Below, in pieces: positions 43,921-52,042 of a DNA stretch of 64,000 nt (position 1 is its first letter; each line of letters opens with the position of its first letter). The stretch spans positions 8,808,001-8,872,000 of the forward strand of contig NZ_CP107841.1 in assembly GCF_036346855.1 (NCBI RefSeq), written 5' to 3'. A model generated the notes under the pieces. It was not told the DNA's origin. It searched no databases and saw only the letters and a program-made list of their open reading frames with translations. The position numbers were made by a program, and so were the translations under genes. This stretch comes from Streptomyces europaeiscabiei (GTDB taxonomy: Bacteria > Actinomycetota > Actinomycetes > Streptomycetales > Streptomycetaceae).

Positions 43921-43926
43921 GGACCG

Positions 43927-44520
43927 TCACCAGCCCGCGGCCGGGCCCGTCAGCTCTCTGACCGCCGGCCGGGCCGCGTCCAGGACCGTCATGAACCAGG
44001 CTGAGAAGGGGTCCTTGGCGTGCCGCTCCGCCAGCTCGGCCGGGGTGACGAACGCGGTGGCCCCGACCTCCTCCGGGTCCGGCCGGAGCGGGGCCTGCAG
44101 CAGTCCGACGAACAGATGGTTGAACTCCTGCTCCACCAGGCCCGAGTCCGGGTCCGGGTGGTTGTAGCGGACCGTGCCCGCCTCGCCGAGCAGCGCCGGG
44201 GAGACCCCCAGCTCCTCGTGGGTCCGCCGCGCGGCCGCCGCGAAGGGGGACTCGCCCGGGTAGGGGTGCCCGCAGCAGGTGTTCGACCAGACGCCGGGGG
44301 AGTGGTACTTGCCGAGGGCGCGCTGCTGGAGCAGCAGCCGCCCGCGCTCGTCGAAGAGGAAGACCGAGAACGCCCTGTGCAGTTGACCGGGCGGCTGATG
44401 AGCGGCCAGCTTCTCCGCGGTGCCGATCGTGGTGCCGTCCTCGTCGACCAGCTCCAGCAGGATCGCTTCCATGGTTCCGTTCTGCGAACTCTGCACCGCG
44501 GTGGCAGGTGTGATCGGCAT
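43927..44520 (-). CDS. idi: Isopentenyl-diphosphate delta-isomerase, type I
   Basis: A 197-residue Nudix-fold isomerase converting IPP to DMAPP. ATG 44520 follows GAAGG at six bases; ATG 44526 is also possible. Catalytic and metal residues are present: the Cys in SNTCCGHPYPGE, HRAFSVFLFDERGRLLLQQRA, RRTHEELGVSP (Nudix-like Glu cluster) and the C-terminal SAWFMTVLDAA. With ispG of the MEP pathway 19 kb downstream, it balances the IPP/DMAPP pool for prenyl diphosphate synthesis, including squalene for hopanoids. From memory this is the SCO6750 orthologue. Confidence 0.96.
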   Translation of the reverse strand: MPITPATAVQSSQNGTMEAILLELVDEDGTTIGTAEKLAAHQPPGQLHRAFSVFLFDERGRLLLQQRALGKYHSPGVWSNTCCGHPYPGESPFAAAARRTHEELGVSPALLGEAGTVRYNHPDPDSGLVEQEFNHLFVGLLQAPLRPDPEEVGATAFVTPAELAERHAKDPFSAWFMTVLDAARPAVRELTGPAAGW

Positions 44521-44644
44521 GCCCATCCTTCGCCTCGTTCTTCGAGCCTCAAGTTTGCCGCACGACACCGGCTCACCCGGCACTTCGCGCCAACCCGCAT
44601 GTCCTACCCGCGCACCCCGCCCGAAGACACATGCGGACCGCTTC

Positions 44645-45163
44645 TCAGACCCCGAAGGCGGCCGGATACCTGATGGTGCCGGGTGACACCGACGCGGAAC
44701 CGTCCAGCACCAGCGCCATCATCGCCGCGTCCGGAACGTCGAAACCCGGCCGGATGCCGTACTCGGATGCACGTACGAAGCCGAAGCGCGGGTAGTACTC
44801 GGGATGCCCCAGGACGAGGACGAGCCGCTCCCCACGCGCGCGTGCCGCCTCCAGTGCCGCGCGTACGACGGCCGCCCCCGCCCCCTGGCGCTGACGGTCC
44901 GGCAGCACCGCGACGGGGGCCAGCGCCAGCGCGGGGACCTCGTCCACATGGCAGCGCGTGATCAGTGCGTACGCCACGATCGTGCCGTCCGGCGCCTCGG
45001 CCACGTACGACAGCTCCGGCAGCCAGGCCTCGGGGTCCTCGCGGAGCGCGTCGACGAGCCCGGCCTCCGCGTCGGTCTCGAACGCGGCGGCGTTGACGTC
45101 GTACACGCCCGTCCGGTCGGCGGACGTCTCCGGTCGCGTGGTCCAGTGGGTCGTCAGTGACAA
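44645..45163 (-). CDS. GNAT family N-acetyltransferase
   Basis: A 172-residue acetyl-CoA-binding protein. TTG 45163 is inferred: GAGG lies about seven bases upstream, and this start overlaps the end of the metal-transporter gene by ten bases, indicating coupling. GNAT features are ALAPVAVLPDRQRQGAGAAVVRAALEAARARG (the Q/RxxG/A pyrophosphate loop), LVLVLGHPEYYPRFGFVRASEYGI and an N-terminal VYDVNAAAFETDAE. It resembles the YhbS-like subgroup. The substrate is unknown. Confidence 0.85.
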   Translation of the reverse strand: MSLTTHWTTRPETSADRTGVYDVNAAAFETDAEAGLVDALREDPEAWLPELSYVAEAPDGTIVAYALITRCHVDEVPALALAPVAVLPDRQRQGAGAAVVRAALEAARARGERLVLVLGHPEYYPRFGFVRASEYGIRPGFDVPDAAMMALVLDGSASVSPGTIRYPAAFGV

Positions 45164-46092
45164 AGCTTCGCCTCGTGTTCCGCGTGGCCGCTCGGCTCCA
45201 GCTGGAAGGTGCAGTGCTCGACGTCGAAGTGGTCGCCGATGCAGCCCTGGAGGTCGTGCAGCACCTTCTCGTGGCCTATGGAGTCCAGCGTGTCGGAGCT
45301 GACCACCACATGGGCGGAGAGCACCGGCATGCCGGAGGTGATGGTCCAGGCGTGGAGATCGTGGACGTCCTCCACACCCGGCAGCGCCAGTATGTGCGCT
45401 CGTACCTCGGCCATGTCGACGTTCTTCGGCGCCGCCTCCAGCAGGATGTCGAGGGTCTCGCGCAGCAGCTTCACCGTGCGCGGGACGATCATCAGGCCGA
45501 TGGCCAGCGAGGCGATCGGGTCGGCGGCCTGCCAGCCGGTGAGCAGGATGACCACCGCGGAGATGATCACCGCCAGCGAACCCAGTGCGTCCGCGGCCAC
45601 CTCCAGGAAGGCACCCCGTACGTTCAGGCTCTCCTTCTGGCCCCGCATCAGCAGGGTCAGCGAGATCATGTTCGCGACCAGACCGATCGCGCCGAACACG
45701 ACGGTCAGTTCGCCCGCGGTCCCGACCGGTGTGACGAAGCGCTGGACGGCCTCGTACAGCACATAGCCGCCGACGCCGAGCAGCAGCAGACAGTTGGCGA
45801 GCGCCGCGAGTATCTCGGCGCGGGCGTAACCGAACGTGCGGTTGCCGGTCGCCGGGCGGTTCGCGAAGTGGATCGCGAGGAGTGCCATGCCGAGGCCCAC
45901 CGCGTCCGTCGCCATGTGCGCCGCGTCCGCGATGAGCGCCAGCGAATCGGCGAGAACACCGCCGACGATCTCGACCACCATGACGGTGAGCGTGATCGAC
46001 AGCGCGATCCGCAGCCGTCCGCGGTACGCCGCTGCCGCCGTACCACTGGTCGGCGCGTGATGCGCGTGCCCGTGATCGTGCCCAGCCCCCAT
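45154..46092 (-). CDS. Cation diffusion facilitator (Zn2+/Co2+/Cd2+ exporter, CzcD type)
   Basis: A 312-residue inner-membrane antiporter. ATG 46092 follows GGCGGA. The N-terminus is His-rich (GHDHGHAHH). Six membrane helices are visible; TM2 carries the metal-site HMATD and TM5 carries EVAADALGS, where the classical His of HxxxD is Glu. That variation may alter metal preference. The C-terminal cytoplasmic ferredoxin-like domain has VEDVHDLHAWTITSGMPVLSAHV and FDVEHCTFQLE. It exports divalent metal in exchange for protons. A GNAT gene follows in an overlapping frame. Confidence 0.93.
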   Translation of the reverse strand: MGAGHDHGHAHHAPTSGTAAAAYRGRLRIALSITLTVMVVEIVGGVLADSLALIADAAHMATDAVGLGMALLAIHFANRPATGNRTFGYARAEILAALANCLLLLGVGGYVLYEAVQRFVTPVGTAGELTVVFGAIGLVANMISLTLLMRGQKESLNVRGAFLEVAADALGSLAVIISAVVILLTGWQAADPIASLAIGLMIVPRTVKLLRETLDILLEAAPKNVDMAEVRAHILALPGVEDVHDLHAWTITSGMPVLSAHVVVSSDTLDSIGHEKVLHDLQGCIGDHFDVEHCTFQLEPSGHAEHEAKLCH

Positions 46093-46182
46093 GGGGTCCG
46101 CCTTTCAAACGCGTCCGTGTGTTCGGCTCCGGATCACAGTGAACTACGGGTGGGGGGTACCCGGCAACGCGGCACTGAACAC

Positions 46183-46237
46183 CGTTGTCATGTGCTCTGA
46201 CCTGCGGAAACGATATGCAGGTCAGAGCGTTGTCATG
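46183..46237. terminator. Long perfect hairpin flanked by 10-base direct repeats
   Basis: A perfect 12-base inverted repeat (GCTCTGACCTGC at 46194-46205, complement at 46217-46228) is bracketed by identical copies of CGTTGTCATG (46183-46192 and 46228-46237). It starts 13-22 bases after the galE stop on the minus strand and ~100 bases before the metal exporter start. It could terminate galE, or be an operator; the direct repeats are unusual for either. Confidence 0.7.
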
Positions 46238-46249
46238 ATCGGGGGCGGG

Positions 46250-47218
46250 TCAGAGGCCCCGGTGCAGCCGCCAGCCGGCCCAGGCCGACTCGACCATCTC
46301 GCGTACCTCCCGCCGGGCCACCCAGCCGAGCTCCCGTTCGGCCCGCGCCGCCGAGGCGACGGCGCGTGGCGCGTCTCCGGGCCGGCGCGGCTCGACGAGG
46401 GCGGGCCGGTGGTCGCCGGTCACCTCGCCGACGAGGTCGATGAGTTGGCGGACCGAAACGCCCTCGCCGCGGCCGATGTTCACGGTCAGGTCGCCCGTGG
46501 CGCCGCCGGTGAGGCGTCGGGCCGCCGCGAGGTGCGCGTCGGCGAGGTCGGCGACATGGATGTAGTCCCGGACGCAGGTGCCGTCAGGGGTCGGGTAGTC
46601 GTCGCCGAAGATCCGCGGGGCGTCGTCGCGGGTCAGGCGGTCGAAGACCATCGGGATGACGTTGAAGACGCCCGTGTCGGCCAGGGCCGGGTCGGCGGCG
46701 CCCGCCACGTTGAAGTAACGCAGGCACACGGTCGCGATGCCGTGCGCCCGGCCCGCCGCCCGGACCAGCCATTCACCGGCGAGCTTGGTCTCGCCGTACG
46801 GGTTCACCGGGGCACACGGGGTGTCCTCGGTGATGAGGTCCACGTCCGGGTTGCCGTAGACGGCGGCGGAGGAGGAGAAGAGGAAGCGCTCGACCCCGGC
46901 TCCTGCCGCCGCCTCCAGGAGGGTGGCGAGAGCGCCGACGTTCTCCTGGTAGTAGCGGGTGGGCTGGGCGACGGACTCGCCGACCTGCTTGCGGGCGGCG
47001 AGGTGGACCACACCGGTCACGGCGTGCTCGGTGAGGACGCGTTTGAGGAGGTCGCCGTCCAGGGCGGAGCCGTGGATCAAGGGGATGCGCTCGGGGAGGC
47101 GGCCGCGGACCCCTGAGGAGAGGTCGTCCAGTGCGATGACCTGTTCGCCGGCGTCGGTCATGACCTTCGCCACGTGTGCGCCGATGTAGCCCGCCCCGCC
47201 TGTGATCAGCCATGTCAT
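46250..47218 (-). CDS. galE: UDP-glucose 4-epimerase
   Basis: A 322-residue extended SDR enzyme interconverting UDP-glucose and UDP-galactose. ATG 47218 lies seven bases after TAAGGT, so the mRNA is probably leaderless. The order is TWLITGGAGYIGAHVAKVM (NAD loop), VVHLAARKQVGESV, FLFSSSAAVYGNPD (catalytic Ser), PVNPYGETKLAGEW (YxxxK: Tyr and Lys present), LRYFNVAGA, and the C-terminal DGTCVRDYIHVADLADAH. It may supply galactose for the glycoconjugate operon that begins 425 bases away on the opposite strand; that link is inferred from position only. Confidence 0.95.
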   Translation of the reverse strand: MTWLITGGAGYIGAHVAKVMTDAGEQVIALDDLSSGVRGRLPERIPLIHGSALDGDLLKRVLTEHAVTGVVHLAARKQVGESVAQPTRYYQENVGALATLLEAAAGAGVERFLFSSSAAVYGNPDVDLITEDTPCAPVNPYGETKLAGEWLVRAAGRAHGIATVCLRYFNVAGAADPALADTGVFNVIPMVFDRLTRDDAPRIFGDDYPTPDGTCVRDYIHVADLADAHLAAARRLTGGATGDLTVNIGRGEGVSVRQLIDLVGEVTGDHRPALVEPRRPGDAPRAVASAARAERELGWVARREVREMVESAWAGWRLHRGL

Positions 47219-47642
47219 GCGGTCAACCTTATGCGGGGTGCGCTTGTGCCCATTCGCTGTGGAGGGTGTGCAGGGTTGGCGGACGCGGGTGCCATCGTGG
47301 CTGGTCGCACGCCCGCCGCGCAGCCGCGGACGGCACAGTCCCGCGCCCCTTCGGGGACGCGGCATGCGGCCTCCGGCAGAGGAACGAGGCCACCCCTTGG
47401 CCCCCTATCAACCGATATACGCACCGGAGTTTGTGGCGTAACCCCCGCATCCCCGATGATGATCGCGGCGGAGGGCCGACGGCGTGGTCAGTTCGAACCG
47501 ATCAAGCCGTGAACGGGCGGTGAACGTCTGCTTCTCTTCATCCGATAACCTCTGCCGACACGCCGCCGGCCCCCAGGGTCAGGGCGCCTCCACCACGTAC
47601 ATGTCCGGCGCGGTCGCGTCGGCACCCAGGGAGTGAGTTCCT
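47219..47642. other. Divergent intergenic region with candidate promoter of the phosphotransferase operon
   Basis: No gene is convincing in this 424-base gap. Positions 47290-47385 hold a degenerate palindromic element (GGCTGGTCGCACGCCCG ... CGCGCCCCTTCGGGG). TGAACG (47521-47526) and GATAAC (47544-47549), 17 bases apart, are the best promoter for the rightward operon, giving an untranslated leader of ~85 bases. Just before it, GTGAACGG and GTGAACGT form a short direct repeat. Confidence 0.5.
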
Positions 47643-49484
47643 CTGTCGACCGCCATCCTCACCGGTCAGCCGGTGCCCGGATCGTCGCTGGAGGGCGATC
47701 TGCGGTCGCTCGGCTTCGACGTGCGGGTCGCCTCCGACACCGGTGACGTCGAGACGCTCCTCGCGACGGTGCCCGCGGACCAGCGGGTCGCGATCGTCGA
47801 CACACGGTTCGTGGGCCATGTGCACGCCCTGCGCCTGGGACTCACCGACCCCCGCTTCGAGGCCGCCGCCCTGCCGGGCGCCGTGACCGTCCAGGCCGCC
47901 GCCCGCCGAGAACTGACCCGGGCGCTGGCCCGCGAGAGCTCCACCGCGAGCGGCAGCACCGCCGTAGCCGTCGACAGCGTCGCCGACCAGGTCGCCGCCG
48001 CCCTCGACGCGGACGGTGTCACCCCGTACCGGCCCGAACTCGGCACCCTGGTCGCCGTCGTCCCCACCGACCCGCAGGCCCGCAACGAGGCCCGCCAGGC
48101 GGTCGACGCCGTCGACGACGAGGCCGTACGGCTGCGCACGGCGGTGAAGTCCCGCGACGGTTTCTTCACGACGTACTGCATCAGCCCTTACTCCCGCTAC
48201 ATCGCCCGCTGGTGCGCCCGCCGGGGCCTGACCCCGAACCAGGTCACCACGGCCTCGCTGCTCACCGCCCTGATCGCGGCGGGCTGCGCGGCCACCGGCA
48301 CCCGCGGTGGCTTCGTCGCGGCCGGCCTGCTGCTGATCTTCTCCTTCGTCCTCGACTGCACCGACGGCCAGCTGGCCCGCTACTCGCTGCAGTACTCCAC
48401 GCTCGGTGCCTGGCTCGACGCCACCTTCGACCGCGCCAAGGAGTACGCCTACTACGCGGGTCTCGCCCTCGGCGCCGCCCGAGGCGGTGGCAGTGACGAT
48501 GTATGGGCGCTCGCCCTCGGCGCGATGGTCCTGCAGACCTGCCGCCACGTCGTCGACTTCTCCTTCAACGAGGCGAACCACGACGCCACCGCCAACACCA
48601 GCCCCACCGCCGCCCTTTCGGACAGGCTCGACAGCGTCGGCTGGACGGTCTGGGTGCGGCGCGTCATCGTCCTGCCGATCGGCGAGCGCTGGGCCATGAT
48701 CGCCGTCCTCACGGCGCTCACCACTCCTCGGATCACCTTCTACGCGCTGCTCATCGGCTGCGCCCTCGCCGCGACCTACACCACCGCCGGCCGCGTGCTG
48801 CGCTCGTTGACGCGCAAGGCACGGCGGACGGACCGGGCGGCGCGGGCGCTGGCGGAGTTGGCGGACTCGGGGCCGCTCGCCGAAGCGGCGGCGCTGCCCC
48901 TCCGCCGTACCGGCGCCAAGGCGGACGGGACGACGGCCAAGTCCGTCTCTCGGCTGTTGGGCGCGGCAGGCGCAGTCGTCCTCCTGCTGTTCTGGACCTG
49001 GCAGGAGCCCTACGGCAGTTGGCTGCCCGTCCTCTTCGCGGGGATCTACGTCCTCAACGCCGGTGCCACCGTCGCCCAGCCCCTCAAGGGCCCCCTCGAC
49101 TGGCTGATCCCCCCGCTGTTCCGCGCCGCCGAATACGGCACGGTTCTGGTACTGGCGGTCAAAGCCGATGTGAACGGAGCCCTTCCCGCGGCTTTCGGGC
49201 TGGTGGCCGCGGTCGCCTACCATCACTACGACACGGTGTACCGCATCCGCGGTGACGCCGGCGCGCCGCCCCAGTGGCTGGTGCGGGCCATCGGCGGGCA
49301 CGAAGGCAGGACCCTGCTGGTCACCGTCCTGGCCGCGCTGCTCGCGCCCACAGAGTTCAAGGTCGCGCTCACGGCTCTCGCCGTGGCCGTGGCGCTGCTG
49401 GTGCTCGTCGAGAGCATCCGCTTCTGGGTGACCGCCCATAAAACAGGCGCACCCGCCGTACACGATGAAGGAGAACCCGCATGA
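47643..49484 (+). CDS. CDP-alcohol phosphotransferase with N-terminal domain and C-terminal membrane domain (DUF5941-like)
   Basis: A 613-residue integral membrane enzyme. The N-terminal STAILTGQPVPGSSLEGDL requires a CTG start at 47643, which has AGGGAG nine bases upstream; the next conventional start (GTG 47673) would cut conserved residues. Residues ~1-165 resemble a degenerate nucleotidyltransferase-like domain. Residues ~170-400 are the phosphotransferase core with a complete motif: D241-G-x2-A-R-x8-G255-x3-D259-x3-D263 (DGQLARYSLQYSTLGAWLDA). Residues ~435-605 are hydrophobic, matching a domain I remember as DUF5941. It should transfer a phospho-alcohol from a CDP donor to an alcohol acceptor. 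It overlaps the nucleotidyltransferase gene by four bases. Confidence 0.85.
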   Translation: MSTAILTGQPVPGSSLEGDLRSLGFDVRVASDTGDVETLLATVPADQRVAIVDTRFVGHVHALRLGLTDPRFEAAALPGAVTVQAAARRELTRALARESSTASGSTAVAVDSVADQVAAALDADGVTPYRPELGTLVAVVPTDPQARNEARQAVDAVDDEAVRLRTAVKSRDGFFTTYCISPYSRYIARWCARRGLTPNQVTTASLLTALIAAGCAATGTRGGFVAAGLLLIFSFVLDCTDGQLARYSLQYSTLGAWLDATFDRAKEYAYYAGLALGAARGGGSDDVWALALGAMVLQTCRHVVDFSFNEANHDATANTSPTAALSDRLDSVGWTVWVRRVIVLPIGERWAMIAVLTALTTPRITFYALLIGCALAATYTTAGRVLRSLTRKARRTDRAARALAELADSGPLAEAAALPLRRTGAKADGTTAKSVSRLLGAAGAVVLLLFWTWQEPYGSWLPVLFAGIYVLNAGATVAQPLKGPLDWLIPPLFRAAEYGTVLVLAVKADVNGALPAAFGLVAAVAYHHYDTVYRIRGDAGAPPQWLVRAIGGHEGRTLLVTVLAALLAPTEFKVALTALAVAVALLVLVESIRFWVTAHKTGAPAVHDEGEPA

Positions 49485-50233
49485 TCGGCCTCGTGCTGGC
49501 GGCCGGCGCCGGACGGCGTCTTCGCCCCTACACCGACACCCTCCCCAAGGCGCTGGTACCGGTCGGACCCGAGGGCGACGAAGAGAGCCTCACGGTTCTC
49601 GACCTCACCCTCGGCAACTTCGCCGAGATCGGCCTGACCGAGGTCGCGATCATCGTCGGGTACCGCAAGGAGGCGGTGTACGAGCGCCGCGAGGCGCTGG
49701 AGCAGAAGTACGGCGTCAAGATCACTCTGATCGACAACGACAAGGCCGAGGAGTGGAACAACGCCTACTCCCTGTGGTGCGGCCGTGACGCCATCAAGCA
49801 CTCGGTGATCCTCGCCAACGGCGACACGGTGCACCCGGTCTCCGTCGAGAAGACGCTGCTCGCCGCCCGCGGCGACGGCAAGAAGATCATCCTCGCCCTC
49901 GACACGGTGAAGTCCCTCGCCGACGAGGAGATGAAGGTCGTCGTCGGCCCCGAGGGCTCCATGACGAAGATCACCAAGCTGATGGACCCGGCCGAGGCGA
50001 CCGGTGAGTACATCGGCGTCACCCTCATCGAGGGCGAGGCCGCCGACGAGCTGGCCGACGCCCTGAAGACGGTCTTCGAGACGGACCCGCAGCAGTTCTA
50101 CGAGCACGGCTACCAGGAGCTCGTGAACCGCGGCTTCCGCATCGACGTCGCGCCCATCGGTGACGTCAAGTGGGTCGAGATCGACAACCACGACGACCTC
50201 GCCAAGGGACGTGAGATCGCGTGCCAGTACTGA
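49481..50233 (+). CDS. Nucleotidyltransferase (sugar-/alditol-phosphate cytidylyltransferase-like)
   Basis: A 250-residue cytoplasmic enzyme starting at ATG 49481, overlapping the previous stop (ATGA). It has the NTP-transferase signature IGLVLAAGAGRRLRPYTDTLPKALVPV, then VAIIVGYRKEAVYERREALEQKYG, IDNDKAEEWNNAYSLWCGRD and SVILANGDTVHPVS (metal-binding Asp). The NNAYSLW element is typical of choline- or alcohol-phosphate cytidylyltransferases of the LicC type. In this operon it probably makes the CDP-alcohol used by the phosphotransferases on either side. Its phosphate substrate is not known; glycerol-1-phosphate from the next gene is a reasonable candidate. Confidence 0.88.
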   Translation: MIGLVLAAGAGRRLRPYTDTLPKALVPVGPEGDEESLTVLDLTLGNFAEIGLTEVAIIVGYRKEAVYERREALEQKYGVKITLIDNDKAEEWNNAYSLWCGRDAIKHSVILANGDTVHPVSVEKTLLAARGDGKKIILALDTVKSLADEEMKVVVGPEGSMTKITKLMDPAEATGEYIGVTLIEGEAADELADALKTVFETDPQQFYEHGYQELVNRGFRIDVAPIGDVKWVEIDNHDDLAKGREIACQY

Positions 50234-51285
50234 CGAGGCTCATCCCCTCGCCGGTGGTCGTGGACATCCGTCCCGGCGCGCTCGATGATCTGGCGGCGAT
50301 CCTGTCGGACCAGCGCATCGCGCCGTCGGGCCGGCTGGCCTTCGCGATCAGCGCCGGCTCCGGCGCGGCGCTGCGCGAGCGGTTCGCCCCCGCGTTTCCG
50401 GAGGCGGACTGGTTCTCCGACGCCGACGGGACCATCGACGGCGCGGTGCGGCTCGCCGACTCGATCAAGAAGGGCGGTCACTACGACGCCGTGGTCGGGC
50501 TCGGCGGCGGCAAGGTCATCGACTGCGCCAAGTACGCGGCCGCCCGGGTCGGCCTGCCGCTGGTCGCCGTGGCCACGAACCTCGCCAACGACGGTCTGTG
50601 CTCGCCGGTCGCCACCCTCGACAACGACGCGGGCCGCGGCTCGTACGGTGTGCCGAACCCGATCGGGATCGTCATCGACCTCGATGTCATCCGTGAGGCC
50701 CCGGTGCGCTTCGTGCGGGCCGGCATCGGCGATGTGATCTGCAAGATCTCCGCCGTGGCCGACTGGGAGCTGGCCAGCCGGGAGACCGGCGAGAAGGTGG
50801 ACGGCCTGGCCGCCGCCATGGCCCGCCAGGCCGCCGAGGCGGTCCTGCGCCACCCCGGTGGGGTCGGCGACGACGAGTTCCTGACGACCCTCTCCGAGTC
50901 CCTCGTCCTGTGCGGGATCTCGATGTCGGTGGCCGGCGACAGCCGGCCCGCCTCGGGCGCCTGCCACGAGATCAGCCACGCGTTCGACCTCAGCTTCCCC
51001 AAGCGCAACGCCCTGCACGGCGAACAGTGCGGTCTCGGCGGCGCGTTCGCCACGTTCCTGCGTGGCAACCACGAGGTCGCGGGCCAGATGGTCGAGGTTC
51101 TGCGCCACCACGGGCTGCCCGTCCTCCCGGGCGAGATCGGCTTCACCGTGGACGAGTTCGTCCAGGTCGTGGAGTTCGCCCCGCAGACCAGGCCGGGCCG
51201 CTACACCATCCTCGAGCACCTCGAACTGAGCACCGACCAGATCAAGGACGCATACGCCGACTATGCCAAAGCCATCGGTAGCTGA
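50221..51285 (+). CDS. Iron-containing alcohol dehydrogenase, sn-glycerol-1-phosphate dehydrogenase-like (EgsA/AraM)
   Basis: A 354-residue cytoplasmic dehydrogenase. GTG 50221 overlaps the upstream gene by 13 bases. The NAD(P) loop VVGLGGGKVIDCAKYAA is at ~92-107, and VAVATNLANDGLCSPVATLD follows. Metal ligands are in AGIGD (Asp), SGACHEISHAFD (His) and NALHGEQCG (His). The pattern fits the G1P-dehydrogenase branch that reduces dihydroxyacetone phosphate to sn-glycerol-1-phosphate, the archaeal-lipid enantiomer; B. subtilis AraM is a bacterial example. Linked to a cytidylyltransferase and CDP-alcohol phosphotransferases, it may provide the polar alcohol for a surface polymer. Stereochemistry is inferred. 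Confidence 0.85.
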   Translation: MPVLTRLIPSPVVVDIRPGALDDLAAILSDQRIAPSGRLAFAISAGSGAALRERFAPAFPEADWFSDADGTIDGAVRLADSIKKGGHYDAVVGLGGGKVIDCAKYAAARVGLPLVAVATNLANDGLCSPVATLDNDAGRGSYGVPNPIGIVIDLDVIREAPVRFVRAGIGDVICKISAVADWELASRETGEKVDGLAAAMARQAAEAVLRHPGGVGDDEFLTTLSESLVLCGISMSVAGDSRPASGACHEISHAFDLSFPKRNALHGEQCGLGGAFATFLRGNHEVAGQMVEVLRHHGLPVLPGEIGFTVDEFVQVVEFAPQTRPGRYTILEHLELSTDQIKDAYADYAKAIGS

Positions 51286-52042
51286 ACTCCGCCCGGTCGT
51301 TCACCCCCCGGGGGTGAAGGACCGGCGGAGCGGTGAGCACTGGGCCGGCCGGCTCTACATGCGCGAGATCTCGCTGCGCATAGACCGGCACCTGGTGAAC
51401 ACCCGGGTCACGCCCAACCAGCTGACCTACCTGATGACCGTCTTCGGCGTCCTCGCCGCCCCGGCCCTGCTGGTGCCGGGCATCCCGGGCGCCGTCCTCG
51501 GTGTGCTGATGGTCCAGCTCTACCTGCTGTTCGACTGCGTCGACGGCGAGATCGCCCGCTGGCGCAAGCAGTACTCGATGGCCGGCATCTACGTGGACCG
51601 GGTCGGCGCCTACCTGTGCGACGCGGCCGTGCTCGTCGGCTTCGGTCTGCGCGCCGCCGACCTGTGGGGCACCGGCCGGATCGACTGGCTGTGGGCATTC
51701 CTCGGCACCCTTGCCGCCCTCGGCGCCATCCTGATCAAGGCCGAGACGGACCTTGTCGGGGTCGCCCGGCACCAGCAGGGCAAGCCGCCGGTCCAGGAGT
51801 CGGCCGCCGAGCCGCGTTCCTCCGGCATGGCGCTGGCCCGCAGGGCCGCCGCCGCCCTGAAGTTCCACCGGCTCATCCTCGGCGTCGAGGCCTCCCTGCT
51901 GATCCTGGTCTTCGCCGTTCTGGACCAGGCCCGGGGCGACCTCTTCTTCTCCCGGCTCGGCGTCGCCGTACTCGCCGGCATCGCGCTGCTCCAGACCCTG
52001 CTGCACCTGGTGTCCATCCTGGCCTCCAGCAGGTTGAAGTGA
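51263..52042 (+). CDS. CDP-alcohol phosphotransferase with an altered active-site motif
   Basis: A 259-residue integral membrane protein with about six helices. ATG 51263 overlaps the upstream gene by 23 bases. The CAPT motif reads D94-G-x2-A-R-x8-G108-x3-D112-x3-A116: the last Asp, usually the catalytic base, is Ala (VDRVGAYLCD). The first three metal-ligand Asp positions are kept. The flanking FDCVDGEIARWRKQYSMAGIY is otherwise typical. It may use another residue (for instance Asp 120 in the next helix turn), be inactive, or act as a partner of the larger paralogue four genes up. It overlaps the glycosyltransferase start (GTGA). Confidence 0.87.
   Translation: MPKPSVAELRPVVHPPGVKDRRSGEHWAGRLYMREISLRIDRHLVNTRVTPNQLTYLMTVFGVLAAPALLVPGIPGAVLGVLMVQLYLLFDCVDGEIARWRKQYSMAGIYVDRVGAYLCDAAVLVGFGLRAADLWGTGRIDWLWAFLGTLAALGAILIKAETDLVGVARHQQGKPPVQESAAEPRSSGMALARRAAAALKFHRLILGVEASLLILVFAVLDQARGDLFFSRLGVAVLAGIALLQTLLHLVSILASSRLK

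Noticed and set aside
46183..46237. Intact insertion sequence
   Set aside because: The inverted repeats enclose only 11 bases and no transposase; at most a miniature remnant.
47219..47512. Small genes upstream of galE
   Set aside because: Several frames of 70-110 codons overlap each other on both strands, have no ribosome sites or family features, and cover a palindromic repeat.
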